DNA of 64,000 bases from Scalesia atractyloides (taxonomy: Eukaryota > Streptophyta > Magnoliopsida > Asterales > Asteraceae). The notes beneath the pieces were generated by a model. It saw only the letters and a list, made by a program, of their open reading frames with translations. It was not told the origin of the DNA and ran no database searches. Positions 1 to 9,820 of this stretch are shown here, in pieces; position 1 is the first letter of the stretch, and every line of letters begins with the position of its first letter. The stretch covers positions 12,640,988 to 12,704,987 of the forward strand of contig CAMTDV010000002.1 in assembly GCA_947069175.1 (NCBI GenBank), in the 5' to 3' direction. The position numbers and the translations under genes were made by a program.

Positions 1-345
1 AAAGTTTATTAAAGATGAAGATATCCTTAAAACCTCTCAACGCGGCGTAATTGTTATTCCAACGTATTTAATAAATACGCTGAAAGAAATCATGTATATA
101 TATAAATCAGTTTCGTTTTTTGTGTGCAACCGCTTCTTTTCAAACTAATCTTCATCTTCTTCTTTTATCTCAAACCAAAACCCATTTATTTTTCAGTTTT
201 TCTCCTAAGTGAATCTGAAAGAAGCCGTATCGGTATGATTTTGATACTCAAATGTGTTTTGTTCTATGCTTACTTATGCTTAAATCGTTGTTTTCAATCT
301 CTGATAAGTGTTTATGCTTTCATTCGAATCTGGTCTTCTGGTTTT
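1..345 (+). repeat. Partial 5' LTR of a LARD-like LTR retroelement
   Basis: The window opens inside this LTR. It shares landmarks in the same order with 4288-4600: an AAAGTTT-containing start, an ACGCGGCGTA stretch, a 17-nt palindrome built on CGTATTTA/TAAATACG (63-79 here, 4421-4437 there), a TATA-like box about 20 nt later (97-107; 4454-4461 in the other copy), and a 'gctttcatNcgaat' block (about 325 and 4540). The two copies are clearly diverged, so the element is old. The right edge is estimated, because no TGGTATCAG-type primer site is visible. Confidence 0.5.
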
Positions 346-369
346 AATGGTTTCTCAAAAAAAAATTTG

Positions 370-660
370 AAGCCAGCGTATTTAATTTGAATGCAGCGTA
401 GATAACTTTGAATGTGGCGTATTTATCTCAACCTTTGAGTCAGCGGATTTAAGTCTTGAACGCGAGTTCAAGCAACCGGCGTAATTGACAAATACGCCGG
501 TAACCTAGCGTAGATAATCATCTACGCTGGACTCGTTCTCGTGTGAAACCTTAAATCAGCTAATCGTGTTCAGCGTAAAGAACGTTTATTCGGCGTAGTT
601 GTCTTTGTGGCTCGAGTTTCATGTCCGGCGTGTTTAGTCTGGCGTAAATACTAGCGGATT
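370..660 (+). other. Cluster of GCGTA motifs forming small inverted repeats
   Basis: This 290-bp leader contains about ten copies of GCGTA or its complement TACGC. Several are paired into hairpins: 476-500 has arms CCGGCGTA/TACGCCGG around 9 nt, and 507-528 has arms AGCGTAGAT/ATCTACGCT around 4 nt. It lies between the LTR and the first ORF of the element, where packaging or leader structures sit in LTR retroelements. A functional role is inference. Confidence 0.6.
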
Positions 661-773
661 TGTATTTTTTTTATGTATATGTTATTGTATATATATTTAT
701 GTATATATATATAATATATATATATATGTATTTATGTACACGAATCTAACTTGACTCATTTTCACTTTCAGAA

Positions 774-1601
774 ATGGTGAAGGATATCATCTGGGATAAG
801 ACGCGAAAGCACAACCAGCTGTGTAAGTTGGTCCCACCTCCTAGTGATTTCGAAGACGTAGCGGAGTGGATAAACTCAAGCAGGATTAGCTATGCTGTTC
901 AAGCCGATCCGATCATCTACAGCATCCACGTCGAAGAGTTTTGGAAGACAGCCAAAGTGTCGACCGTAAACGAGATTAAAAGAATTACAGCTATAGTCAG
1001 AAATAAGAAGATAGTAGTTACAGAGGAAAACATACGCAGAGTCCTCAGTCTTGGAGACAAGAACAGTGATTTGCTCAGAATGAAGAAGGACGACATTCTA
1101 GATGGGTCCAAAGGAATGAGGTATATTGGAGACTTCAGAGAGAAAAATGAGATAAAAAGGAAGGGGCTTACCAAGGACTGGAGATTCATTCTTCATATAT
1201 TCGCTATGAGCTTGGCACATAGGAAAGGAGGATATGACGGGTTGAACTTAGAATGGTCGGCTGCTATGCTTAACCTCTGCACAAAGCAGTCATTCAACAT
1301 CTCTGGTCTCATTTTTTACTGCATGGTTGATAATGCTATCTCTTCCACATGGGCTATGTATCCTCGGTTTGTTCAGCTCCTCATTAATGACCAACATCCA
1401 AACCTTCCTAATGACGGTGACCTATACAAGTTCCAGCTGCCAACAGGGCGTCAGATCACCGAACTAAAAACTGAGGAGTGGGTACTGTTGCATCAGTGGA
1501 TGTATAGGGAGGAAAGATATCCTGTCGTGAAAGCAGCTTATGAGAAATACAGAGAACGTGTTAAGAAAAAGAGACAAGGAGATGGTGATAAGGAAGTGTA
1601 G
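774..1601 (+). CDS. Gag-like protein of a plant LTR retroelement (275 aa)
   Basis: An open frame of 275 codons starts right after an AT-rich leader. Residues 35-60 carry a pattern (A-D-P-I-I-Y-S ... E-E-F-W-K-T-A) and residues 200-215 an M-Y-P-R-F-V-Q-L motif. I recognise both from a large family of plant predicted proteins, common in Asteraceae, that are usually mislabelled as cellular enzymes but belong to LTR retroelements. No zinc knuckle, protease or polymerase is fused to it. The frame ends at a TAG just before a tandem triplication, and homologous coding potential resumes downstream. The 275-aa product is therefore probably the N-terminal part of a longer original protein. Role as a structural (gag) protein is inference from position, first ORF after the LTR. 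Confidence 0.55.
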   Translation: MVKDIIWDKTRKHNQLCKLVPPPSDFEDVAEWINSSRISYAVQADPIIYSIHVEEFWKTAKVSTVNEIKRITAIVRNKKIVVTEENIRRVLSLGDKNSDLLRMKKDDILDGSKGMRYIGDFREKNEIKRKGLTKDWRFILHIFAMSLAHRKGGYDGLNLEWSAAMLNLCTKQSFNISGLIFYCMVDNAISSTWAMYPRFVQLLINDQHPNLPNDGDLYKFQLPTGRQITELKTEEWVLLHQWMYREERYPVVKAAYEKYRERVKKKRQGDGDKEV

Positions 1602-1628
1602 GAGGAAGAAGAGGAAACCGAGCAGCTG

Positions 1629-2758
1629 GTTAGAAAGAATAAAGGAAAGAAAATCATGAAGGAAGGGGACTCCTCGAAGAAACAAAAGGATACTGCCCCT
1701 CAAGAACGACTAATGGAAAGCAGCTTCATGGCTGGAGGCACCAGAGAACATCGTTAGCATATTGAGAATCTGCGTGCGATTCATGAGATGGAAGAAAGAG
1801 AAAAATGAGAAGCTAGAAGAAAGAGGCGTCACATGACAGAATCGGAAACACCTGTGACGGTCACCACGAAGCAAGAGCAGTTGGATGAGCTTGTAGATCG
1901 GTTGATTGTCGATCCGAAGCTCCAAGTCTATCTCCCCCGCAAAAGCGTAAGAAATCTGGGGAAGGTCCATCGACAGAGGAACAACCAAGTCAAATGCCGC
2001 AACAGGTTAGAAAGAATAAAGGAAAGAAAATCATGAAGGAAGGGGACTCCTCGAAGAAACAAAAGGATACTGCCCCTCAAGAACGACTAATGGAAAGCAG
2101 CTTCATGGCTGGAGGCACCAGCGAACATCGTTAGCATATTGAGAATCTGCGTGCGATTCATGAGATGGAAGAAAGAGAAAAATGAGAAGCTAGAAGAAAG
2201 AGGCGTCACATGACAGAATCGGAAACACCTGTGACGGTCACCACGGAGCAAGAGCAGTTGGATGAGTTTGTAGATCGGTTGATTGTCGATCCGAAGCTCC
2301 AAGTCTATCTCCCCGCAAAAGCGTAAGAAATCTGGGGAAGGTCCATCGACAGAGGAACAACCAAGTCAAATGCCGCAACAGGTTAGAAAGAATAAAGGAA
2401 AGAAAATCATGAAGGAAGGGGACTCCTCGAAGAAACAAAAGGATACTGCCCCTCAAGAACGACTAATGGAAAGCAGCTTCATGGCTGGAGGCACCAGAGA
2501 ACATCGTTAGCATATTGAGAATCTGCGTGCGATTCATGAGATGGAAGAGAGAGAAAAATGAGAAGCTAGAAGAAAGAGGCGTTACATGACAGAATCGGAA
2601 ACACCTGTGACGGTCACCACGGAGCAAGAGCAGTTGGATGAGTTTGTAGATCGGTTGATTGTCGATCCGAAGCTCCAAGTCTATCTCCCCCGCAAAAGCG
2701 TAAGAAATCTGGGGAAGGTCCATCGACAGAGGAACAACCAAGTCAAATGCCGCAACAG
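1629..2758 (+). repeat. Three tandem copies of a 377-bp unit
   Basis: The unit starts GTTAGAAAGAATAAAGG. Copies occupy 1629-2005, 2006-2381 and 2382-2758 (377, 376 and 377 bp; copy 2 has lost one C in a C-run near 2313). They differ at only a few sites. Each copy carries the same in-frame stops (for example the TAG in 'cgttagcat' and a TGA after 'gaaaaa'), and 377 is not a multiple of three, so the triplication happened in already non-coding DNA or destroyed the frame. It separates the gag-like ORF from its downstream coding remnants. Confidence 0.93.
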
Positions 2759-3433
2759 GTTCCTCGAAGACCTCGTCCATTTCAGGAACTATACGACAAG
2801 CTGGCGAAAGATATCGGGAAGGGACCAGCTCAGGAAATTTGTCTGTTAAAACATCAAGTAAGCAACACTAACGTTATCCGTGAGAAGCTGAAGGAACAAA
2901 GAAAGAAAAATAAAGAGCTCCACGCATACGTCAAAGAACAGACAAGATTTGTGAGATTTCAGCAAGACGGGATGGAGAAGATGTATCGTATGATCAGAGA
3001 TCTCTGCACTAAAGTAGACATTCCACCGATGTTCTCATCTACTGATATTTTCGATTATGAAAAGTTCAAGATTGAAGAAGAAAGACAAAAGGCTGAGGCG
3101 GCAGAAAAGAAGAAGAGTCGTCTAGAATCAGCGGTAAACGTCACTGAGGATGACGAAAGTGAAGAGGATGATGTAGACAGAGATGAAATGCCAGCAAGAT
3201 TTGTTGAGTGGGGTTTGGAAGAAGATACTATTTATGAAACTGGGGATGGTGACGTAGTGACTCCAATGCATCCGGAATGGTTCAGAAAAGAAAGGGAAAA
3301 GCTTCCAGATTTCTATCATGTGGTCACCATTGACAAATCTGAAGTCACTGATAGAATAATCAGCTGGAAGTACTGCAATCTTAAAGGGATGTTTATTTGT
3401 AAAGAGACGAGGTGGTGTTATTCAGCATTTTAA
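2747..3433 (+). pseudogene. Coiled-coil/acidic segment of the same retroelement polyprotein
   Basis: Open frame of 228 codons continuing from the third tandem copy. Residues about 25-80 are rich in K, E, R and Q in a heptad-like pattern, consistent with a coiled coil, and residues about 120-160 are strongly acidic (E-S-E-E-D-D-V-D). It has no recognisable enzyme motif. The frame ends at a TAA at 3431-3433, but coding character continues in the next frame from about 3405, so a one-base shift near 3405 breaks a longer ORF. It is best read as the middle of a decayed protein encoded by the same element. Confidence 0.45.
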
Positions 3434-4251
3434 GACCGGAGCTGACATGAAAAGCCTTCCGCGATGGGATATTCGAGAATTGGGGAGGCTAGATCTGATA
3501 AACCCGACCAACAGCAGCATCGGAGCTGACTTCGAAAGACTGATCTTAAGAGAATGCAATCGGGGTTTCACAGTGTTTAAGCCGCAACGACCCCGAAGAA
3601 GAGTATCAAAGACGACAAAGGATCCTATCACAGGAAAGGGGATAGTTACATGGGTAATAGATCCTGCTAAGGTCGAAACAAAGATCAAAATCCCACCAGA
3701 ACAGCCTATCATGCTTACTCACTTCAAGAAATGGTTTTACGATGGGAAGACAGGAGAAGCAGTGATCAGATTAGCGTCTAACGAAGATATACGAATTCTA
3801 GACCCGATGGATGTTTTCATGTTCTGCCTTTCTGATCTCAACATTCTTTTTGGTCACAAGATCCACGTCGGAGCCGGAAATGAATATAGAGAAGGAATGC
3901 TATTCCAACGAGCTGTGGAACGAGCTCGTGAGAGGAAGATAGAGATGATGGAAATAGTTCTTAAAATTCAGAAGCAGAAAGAAAAGGAGGAGGCAAGGAA
4001 AGAAAGAGAAAGCGTAAGTCGTCATCACAACAGAAAGCCTCCACACCATCTTAAGCTGCATCTCTCCCTCAAACTCCGGTTTCATCCACATATGAAGCCA
4101 CTACGGAGTTACAACAACCCTCCAGTGAAGCTATTATTAGTCTCAGTTCCGAAGAAACAATCGAAGCAACCACAGATCAACCTACCATTCAAGCTACACA
4201 AGACAAAGATCAAGATCCAGCCACAGACCCAGAAGCTCAGAAGCAAGATTG
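3405..4251 (+). pseudogene. C-terminal segment of the retroelement polyprotein, frameshifted
   Basis: From about 3405 the frame reads a basic globular segment (S-L-P-R-W-D-I-R-E-L ... F-K-P-Q-R-P-R-R ... I-R-I-L-D-P-M-D). Near 4010 coding character moves to another frame, which gives a Ser/Thr/Gln/Glu-rich tail ending at a TGA near 4250. The open frame that continues to 4352 past that point is probably out of frame. Just downstream lie a polypurine tract and a 3' LTR start, so this is the last coding part of the element. No pol domains are present anywhere, hence the LARD-like label. Confidence 0.4.
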
Positions 4252-4274
4252 AAGAACCACAAGCATGCAACGGT

Positions 4275-4286
4275 CTAGGGGGGATA
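4275..4286 (+). other. Polypurine tract of the first retroelement
   Basis: CTAGGGGGGATA lies directly before the TGTTAG that begins the 3' LTR. A G-rich purine run two bases upstream of a TG is the normal plus-strand primer arrangement of LTR retroelements. Confidence 0.6.
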
Positions 4287-4287
4287 T

Positions 4288-4600
4288 TGTTAGATCTTTT
4301 GAGACCGTTGGTGCTTGATTATCTAAAGTTTGAGCTAGTTTTTAATAGTTAGACATAGTTAAAGGGTCAAAAGTGTAATATGGTGAAACCAGTACGAACG
4401 CGGCGTATTTAGCAACCCAGCGTATTTAATAAATACGATGGGTGGTCCTTTTGTATAAATATCTTGATCTATGCATGTATGTCCAAGTTTCTTGGACAGA
4501 TTTTGGTGATCTTCTGGTGTTGTGATTTTTGCTGTTGTGCTTTCATACGAATATCCAGGTGCTGTTATTGATTATATGTTATTGGGATTTCATATACAAC
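4288..4600 (+). repeat. 3' LTR of the first retroelement (right edge approximate)
   Basis: Begins TGTTAGATC after the polypurine tract and contains the palindrome at 4421-4437 and a TATA-like box at 4454-4461, which match the partial 5' LTR at the window start. I could not fix the 3' terminus or a target-site duplication because the left flank lies outside the window. Confidence 0.5.
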
Positions 4601-5617
4601 ACTAGTTGTTTGATCCAAACAAGATTCTTCATCTTCTTTGCTTGGTTTTTCTTAGTATTTGCACATTCAAACAATTAATCTATAGTTATTTGGGTGAAAA
4701 CAATCAACCACTGTGATCCGAATCTGTTTTGGGACTCATAAAACATGCTAAAATTATACAAACTCTACATGATAAATGAATGTATTATTCAATACATCAA
4801 GAATAAACAAAAGTTTTTGGTTTTCATATACGTGATTATTAGATATGATGTTACGGTTAAGCATTTACATGTTAATATATATATACATATATTAGATATT
4901 ATCATATTATTCTGTTAATTAAAAATAATAATAATATTATTATTATTACTCAATGAAGAAAATGTTATGTGACATTAATTGAAGTCTTTTATTATAAGTT
5001 AGATTAGATTCATATGTTTACATGAATCCTTTGAAAAAAATATATAACTAAATATATGGAATGTATTATGTAAAGATATAGTCGATCATGTCATTCTTTT
5101 AATACATGAAAAAATTATTTTATTCTCTTATATGTTATTCATATAATACATCATTGCATCTCTTATCTTGTTTTCATATGTTTAACAAAAAATTATCATG
5201 TAACATTAATATGAACATTTTTGTTCACTATACTAGTAGTAAGCATCTAGATTCTAGACGTAAAGTCATAAATACTTTTTTAAATCTTTTGCCACTATAA
5301 TAGTATTGTATACTCACAAAATACTTTATACAAATACGTAAGATAATGAGCAACTAAATAACTTTTATACAGGGATCATTATTTTACCTAGAATTGAAGC
5401 AATAGTTTAAATATATAGAAATACATCAATAATCTATGTGTATATCTCACAGTTAATTTAGGTGTTGTTTGTCTGCGCCGCACAGAGCGCGTACAAACAT
5501 TGTCACACGCAGATTGTTTGTTTTTCTAAAGACGTTTCATTAAAAAAAACCTCTACGAGCTCTTCCTAGTGCAGAGTTGGCCCAGCAACTTCTAAGATCT
5601 TCTAAGGTCTGCAAAAC
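4601..5617. other. AT-rich spacer without recognisable genes
   Basis: Long A/T runs, (AT)n and (AAT)n tracts near 4880-4950, and only short chance ORFs. Nothing in it resembles a gene, a tRNA or a complete transposon. Confidence 0.6.
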
Positions 5618-5660
5618 GTTAAACACAACCACCCACCACCACCGTCCACCACCCACCACT
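5618..5660. repeat. CCA-rich simple repeat, left part of the element A target site
   Basis: Repeats of CCACCA/CCACC run up to the 5' LTR of element A and resume after its 3' LTR (22568-22676). Element A therefore inserted into one CCA-rich tract. The five bases before the element are CCACT (5656-5660) and those after are CCATT (22568-22572), a target duplication with one C/T difference. Confidence 0.8.
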
Positions 5661-5845
5661 TGTAACATCCGTCGAAAAACAGGTTCCCAAACCCGCTTCG
5701 TTTATTAATCGAATAATCAGTTATAAAATTTCGTTGCGTATTTATGATCAATATTAATTTTAAACAATACATAATCAATAAACATTTTAGAATTTTAAAA
5801 CTATAATTATTAAAAAGTAAAAATAAATTAAATAAAAAAGAAAAG

Positions 5846-5918
5846 AGGCTGCCGGGTTTCGAACCTGGGTCAGCCGGAAGAAACAAGCAACACTCAACCA
5901 CTCTGCCACTTGACTCAT
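5846..5918 (-). repeat. tRNA-like module, reverse strand (element A 5' LTR)
   Basis: On the minus strand it has an A-box-like D arm TGGCAGAGTGGTTGAG (5893-5908), as in Ser/Leu tRNAs, and a B box GGTTCGAAACCC (5854-5865). It lacks a convincing acceptor stem, so it is tRNA-like and not a tRNA gene. The same module recurs at the same place in all complete LTRs of this family. Confidence 0.75.
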
Positions 5919-6066
5919 TTGTGATATCTATTAAAACAAATAACATTTATAATAAAACTCGAAATCGAATTCAGTCATCAGCGCGCCCAATCCGCAGTCG
6001 CCGGAATTACCGACAATTTCGCCAATTATCGACGGTTTCCTTTGACTGAACGCGTGTATTAACCTC

Positions 6067-6088
6067 GACATCGGTTATAACCGATGTC
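6067..6088. promoter_or_regulatory. Perfect palindrome upstream of the LTR TATA box
   Basis: Core ACATCGGTTATAACCGATGT, extended by one G/C pair on each side, about 90 bp upstream of the TATA box. It contains two head-to-head CGGTTA sites that fit the plant MYB core (CNGTTR). A further 'cataaccgccgg' follows. Copies: 20402-20423, 31559-31578, 43479-43498, and the antisense solo LTRs. A binding site for a host MYB factor is inference. Confidence 0.7.
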
Positions 6089-6177
6089 TAATCCCGCGAT
6101 CTCAGTCATAACCGCCGGAGAAAACCTTGACCATGAATCAAGACCAAATTCGGACTCAATTCATCCTGATTCTTCCC

Positions 6178-6185
6178 TATAAATA
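6178..6185 (+). promoter_or_regulatory. TATA box of the element A 5' LTR
   Basis: TATAAATA in the context CCCTATAAATACAC. The same box occurs at 14872-14879, 20513-20520, 31669-31676 and 43590-43597 in the other LTRs. Transcription would start roughly 30 bp downstream, so U3 is about 550 bp and the tRNA-like forward array is transcribed. Confidence 0.75.
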
Positions 6186-6770
6186 CACACCCAAGTCTCT
6201 GGTAATCTTTTCGCTCAAAATCGCACAATTTCTAGAAACAATTACACTCGCCGGAGATATTCTGTATTGCCGGACATTCGCCGGAAAACCGAGACTTACA
6301 TCAAATCGGTAATTTTCTTAACTCTTTCATTTTCAATCCATTGTTAGACTTATACTAACTTCAATCCTTCAACCAGAATCGGTCCCAGACGACGTTGCCG
6401 GATAATCTGCACTCGTCGGAAAATCTCTGGAAATTTCCGAAATCACGCTGTGAATCGGTACAAACATCTAAACTCTCTGATGATCCTTGTTTAGTAACTC
6501 AATTTCACAACTCATCGATCAAAACTGTCAATTGATTCAATCAGACGGAATTCACAAATCAGAGCCGGCGACCATTGCCGGAATTCTGAGGAAAGCGTTC
6601 TGTTCGGTACATTCGATTCCGTAACTCTATTTATTCATTACATTTCAATCACTTATATGATCGACGAACGATTTAAACCAGAACAGTTGGATATCATTTG
6701 TCTGTGTCTTGAACGAAGAAGACGAAGTCAAACGTTGTGTATAAGTGTAATTAAAACAAGATATTAAACC

Positions 6771-7181
6771 GGGTTAGACACACAGTCCAGCGGTGGACTG
6801 TGTGCAAACACATAGAGCACGTCACGAGTTCAAACCTTACAAACACACCGACTTTCCGAATTAAAACCATTTTTTTAAACTGAATCAGATCAGGTCCCAG
6901 TATGTTTATAAGATTAATTAAACCGTAAGTTAAACAGATAAGACACACAGCCCAACTGGTTGGGCTGTGCGCTTACAAACCAAAGGACCCGAGTTCGATT
7001 CGGCTTCCCTGCAACCGGTTCAACCAGTTTAAATCCTTTTAATATAAACCAAATAAATTAACATTTAATTAGTATATATATATAATTAAAACATAGAATA
7101 TTTAGGGTTAGACACGTAGCTCAGTTGGTAGAGCTGCGTGCACGCGTACGAGAGGTCCCGGTTTGAACCTCACTCAGCGCA
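6771..7181 (+). repeat. Array of three forward tRNA-like modules (element A 5' LTR)
   Basis: Module 1 (6771-6845) has an 11-bp stem CACACAGTCCA/TGGACTGTGTG around GCGG at 6779-6804, then a B-box-like GAGTTCAAACC. Module 2 (6941-7012) has a CACAGCCCA/TGGGCTGTG stem and GAGTTCGATTC. Module 3 (7105-7181) has a canonical A box TAGCTCAGTTGG (7117-7128) and a B box that is mutated here (GGTTTGAACC) but perfect (GGTTCGAACC) in the 3' LTR. Units start about 170 bp apart. No matching acceptor stems, so these are tRNA-derived or tRNA-mimicking sequences. Confidence 0.75.
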
Positions 7182-7200
7182 TGAATAAACATAGTCCGAC

Positions 7201-7248
7201 CGGTCAACGGTCCGGTCAACGGCCGGTCAACGGTCAACAAAAAGTCAA
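7201..7248. promoter_or_regulatory. Cluster of GTCAAC repeats (W-box-like)
   Basis: GGTCAAC occurs four times within about 40 bp, plus AGTCAA. The reverse complement TTGAC(C) is the WRKY W-box core. The cluster is kept in all complete LTRs of the family (for example 15917-15952, 21529-21575, 35748-35786, 37992-38023). WRKY binding is a prediction. Confidence 0.5.
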
Positions 7249-8253
7249 AAAAAAAATTTATTTATTTATTTAATTTAAAAATCAATTAAAAATACTTAAA
7301 AATAATATTATTTAAAGTTAGAAAATGACTTTAAACTCACAAAAATAAATCTAAAAATCCTATTAAAATTGTTAATAAAATCCACTTATTTACCGAATCA
7401 TTTCGTTATTATTTTAGGTTAGTTATTCCTCGTTGATCAAATCCCAAAACTCGTGCACATTCAACATCATCAAAAGAACGCACCCAATGTGAGTGAATCT
7501 CTACCAATTCCCCGTTTTAATCACATTTTGGGGTGTATCATGTGTCGCTTAATTATTTATTATATTTAAACACTTGTGCATCCATCATATCCATGATCAA
7601 ATGTGTACCCAATATGTATCAGTTGTTGTGTGGATTATGTTTAGTTTAAAGTTATCTTTTCAGTACATACATTTCATCAGGCCCAACAGCTCCCCGTGGG
7701 AGACGGGTTGAGTACAGGTGCCTCATTTCGATCGGCTCCGTTTGATTGAGCCTTGATCTCACATACATCATCATAGGCTCGTCCGTTCCCCATTACCTAT
7801 GAGCGGAACGTGACGTTGCCAACATATACATTATCATTCATGTCATATACTCATTCAAGGTGGTTTGTGTTTGTTTGTTTATATACGTTTGCTCACATAT
7901 GATTATTGCACAATTTTTCCATATTAAATACAACAAGAAATCAATAACAAATGTTTTTAACATGGTTCACTCGCCAACTTTTGTTGACCCAAAATCCCCC
8001 ATTTTTACACATGATACAGGTGATCCAGTTGAAGCAAGTAACATATAGGATGGCCTAGAAGAATAAATCAGTTTAGGCTTTGGATTGTTTTACTTAGTTT
8101 CTTTTTCCTTGGATTTGTATAAACTTGTTTTGAATATTGAAGTTGTAATTCGAATTTAATAAATATGAAACATTTTAGTAAACATCATGAGCTTTGGTGA
8201 TAACCCAATTATGCCCCGACTCTTATTCCGCTGCGGGTCGGGGTGTGACAGAT

Positions 8254-8266
8254 TGGTATCAGAGCC
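8254..8266 (+). other. Primer binding site of element A (initiator Met tRNA)
   Basis: TGGTATCAGAGCC, three bases after the 5' LTR end, complements the 3' end of plant initiator methionine tRNA. This is the standard minus-strand primer site of plant Ty3/gypsy and copia elements. Confidence 0.93.
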
Positions 8267-9060
8267 ATGACTATAGGGATATAGGATAGGTTATTAGACC
8301 CTTAGAGCCTATACTATAGTTGATTAAAAATTTTAAATTTGTTTATGTGTTACATGCAAAATTCATGATGTTTATATGCTTTGTGTTTATTGTTACATTC
8401 AATGTTATGCAAGCATGTTCATAAGTACATATTATTATACAATGCTTATCATGAATCATATCCTCATAACATACCATATCCATGAGAGCACACACCTCAC
8501 AATTCCTATGATTTTTGCAAAGATTTTTGTATTTTCAAATCACATCAAAGTGAGTTCTCATGACGGGCATGTAGTAACTGGAAGGGTACGAGTACCGGTA
8601 GTCGGAACGTCCTGTCTAGGCTTGGCATTCGTATAAATCCAAAATAAAGGACCAGTTTGCCTACCTGGGGACTAACGATGAGAGTACGAAGGACCTATTA
8701 GGCCAAAGCATGCTATACCAAACGTCGTGTGAGCTAACCCACTTTGAGTTGTCATTGTGTCTATACCTGGACACCCTCCTACCATACATCTCGCAAACAT
8801 ATTTCATGGTTTTCATTCGGGTGATGCGAGTGTTAAACCGCCAACACCAATGTGAATCCTACTAAGCCAATAGTCATGGGGGCCCACATGACTATACAGG
8901 CGATGGTATGGGGGACATTGGAGGCCCAAACATGAGCAAACCCAAGACATCCTATGGATGTAGTTGCATTATTTATGATTATGTTATTTTATTACTTTTA
9001 ACGACACATGACACCTAAAAACTTCTTAAACTCACTATCTTCCTATGTATGTTCCTGTAG
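8267..9060 (+). other. Untranslated leader of element A
   Basis: About 800 bp without a long ORF. It shares a conserved block with the leaders of B and C: 'gacgggcatgtagtaactg' at 8562-8580 followed by blocks such as 'cggtagtcggaacgtcctg' (8597-8615) and 'ctaacgatgagagtacgaag' (8671-8690). Equivalent blocks begin at 10719 and 39267. Conservation across three elements suggests a packaging or dimerisation function (inference). Confidence 0.7.
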
Positions 9061-9820
9061 ATGTCGGCTAAGCAACTACGTGGAGGTAGAAAGTCAGGAA
9101 GGTCAAACGAACGCTTGGCCACCCAAATTGCAAAACAAATGGCCGCGGTGCTTCCTGACATCGTAATTCAAGTCCAACAAGCTCTCACCGCGAATCCTAT
9201 CAACGCTCCCAATCAAGAACACCAGAACGTCGACAACCCACCCTCCAAAAGGTGCTCCTACAAACACTTCAAGTCTTGCGATCCCCCAAAGTATGAAGGG
9301 ACCGAAGGTGTCACTGCTCTCCTCCACTGGTTTGAGGAAATGGAGAACACCTTCCTCAATTGCGACTGTCCCGAGGATCGCAAGGTACGTTACGCAACCG
9401 GGAGACTGTTTGGGGTAGCCCTGACCTGGTGGAACACAGAGAAGGGTAGAGAGGAGTCGAAGATGCTATGGCCTTAACATGGGAAGAGTTATGGGAAATA
9501 ATGACAAGACGCTTCTGTCCAAGAAGCGAAATCAAGAAGTTGGAAGATGAATTCCACTCGTTAAAACAAAAGGAAGGAGATCATACTTCCTACAACAAAA
9601 GATTTCTCGAGCTAAACCAAATGATCCCCAACTTGTTCACCCCAGTGTACCGCTTGGTTGAACACTACATTCGAGGCCTCCCCTCGAAAATTCAAGACTC
9701 AGTTCTAAGCACTTCGCCTGCGACACTTGAAGCCGCAATGGAACTAGCTACCGAACTTACCGAAAATCGCATCCGAAACAGTAAATTCAAGGAGGAGAAA
9801 AAGAAAGCCCCCATTGAGGC
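9061..9820 (+). pseudogene. Gag of element A, frameshifted and cut by element B
   Basis: Capsid-type gag of Ty3/gypsy elements: residues about 75-130 carry K-H-F-K-S-C-D-P-P-K-Y-E-G-T-E-G-V and A-L-T-W-W-N-T, and the C-terminal part carries R-F-C-P-R-S-E-I. The frame breaks near 9450 (compare the intact reading in B and C) and continues from 9468. At 9820 it stops being gag and becomes LTR sequence of element B, so the zinc-knuckle region is gone. The start ATG follows 'ttcctgtag' just as in B and C. Structural protein of the virus-like particle in the family. Confidence 0.9.

Larger units (their letters stand above)
5661..8250 (+). repeat. 5' LTR of element A (2590 bp)
   Basis: Bounded by TGTAACATCC and GTGTGACA and followed three bases later by the tRNA primer site. 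In order it contains: a reverse-strand tRNA-like module (5846-5918), a near-perfect inverted repeat (6067-6088), a TATA box (6178-6185), three forward tRNA-like modules (6771-7181), a cluster of GTCAAC repeats (7201-7248), and a GC-containing 3' part with 'ctccccgtgggagacgggttgag'-type hairpin sequence. Unusually long for a plant LTR. It matches the 3' LTR with scattered, mostly C/T and G/A differences. Confidence 0.95.

Noticed and set aside
7105..7181. Functional tRNA gene
   Set aside because: A and B boxes are good, but the 5' and 3' acceptor halves do not pair, the B box is mutated in this copy, and copies are in LTRs. Called tRNA-like instead.
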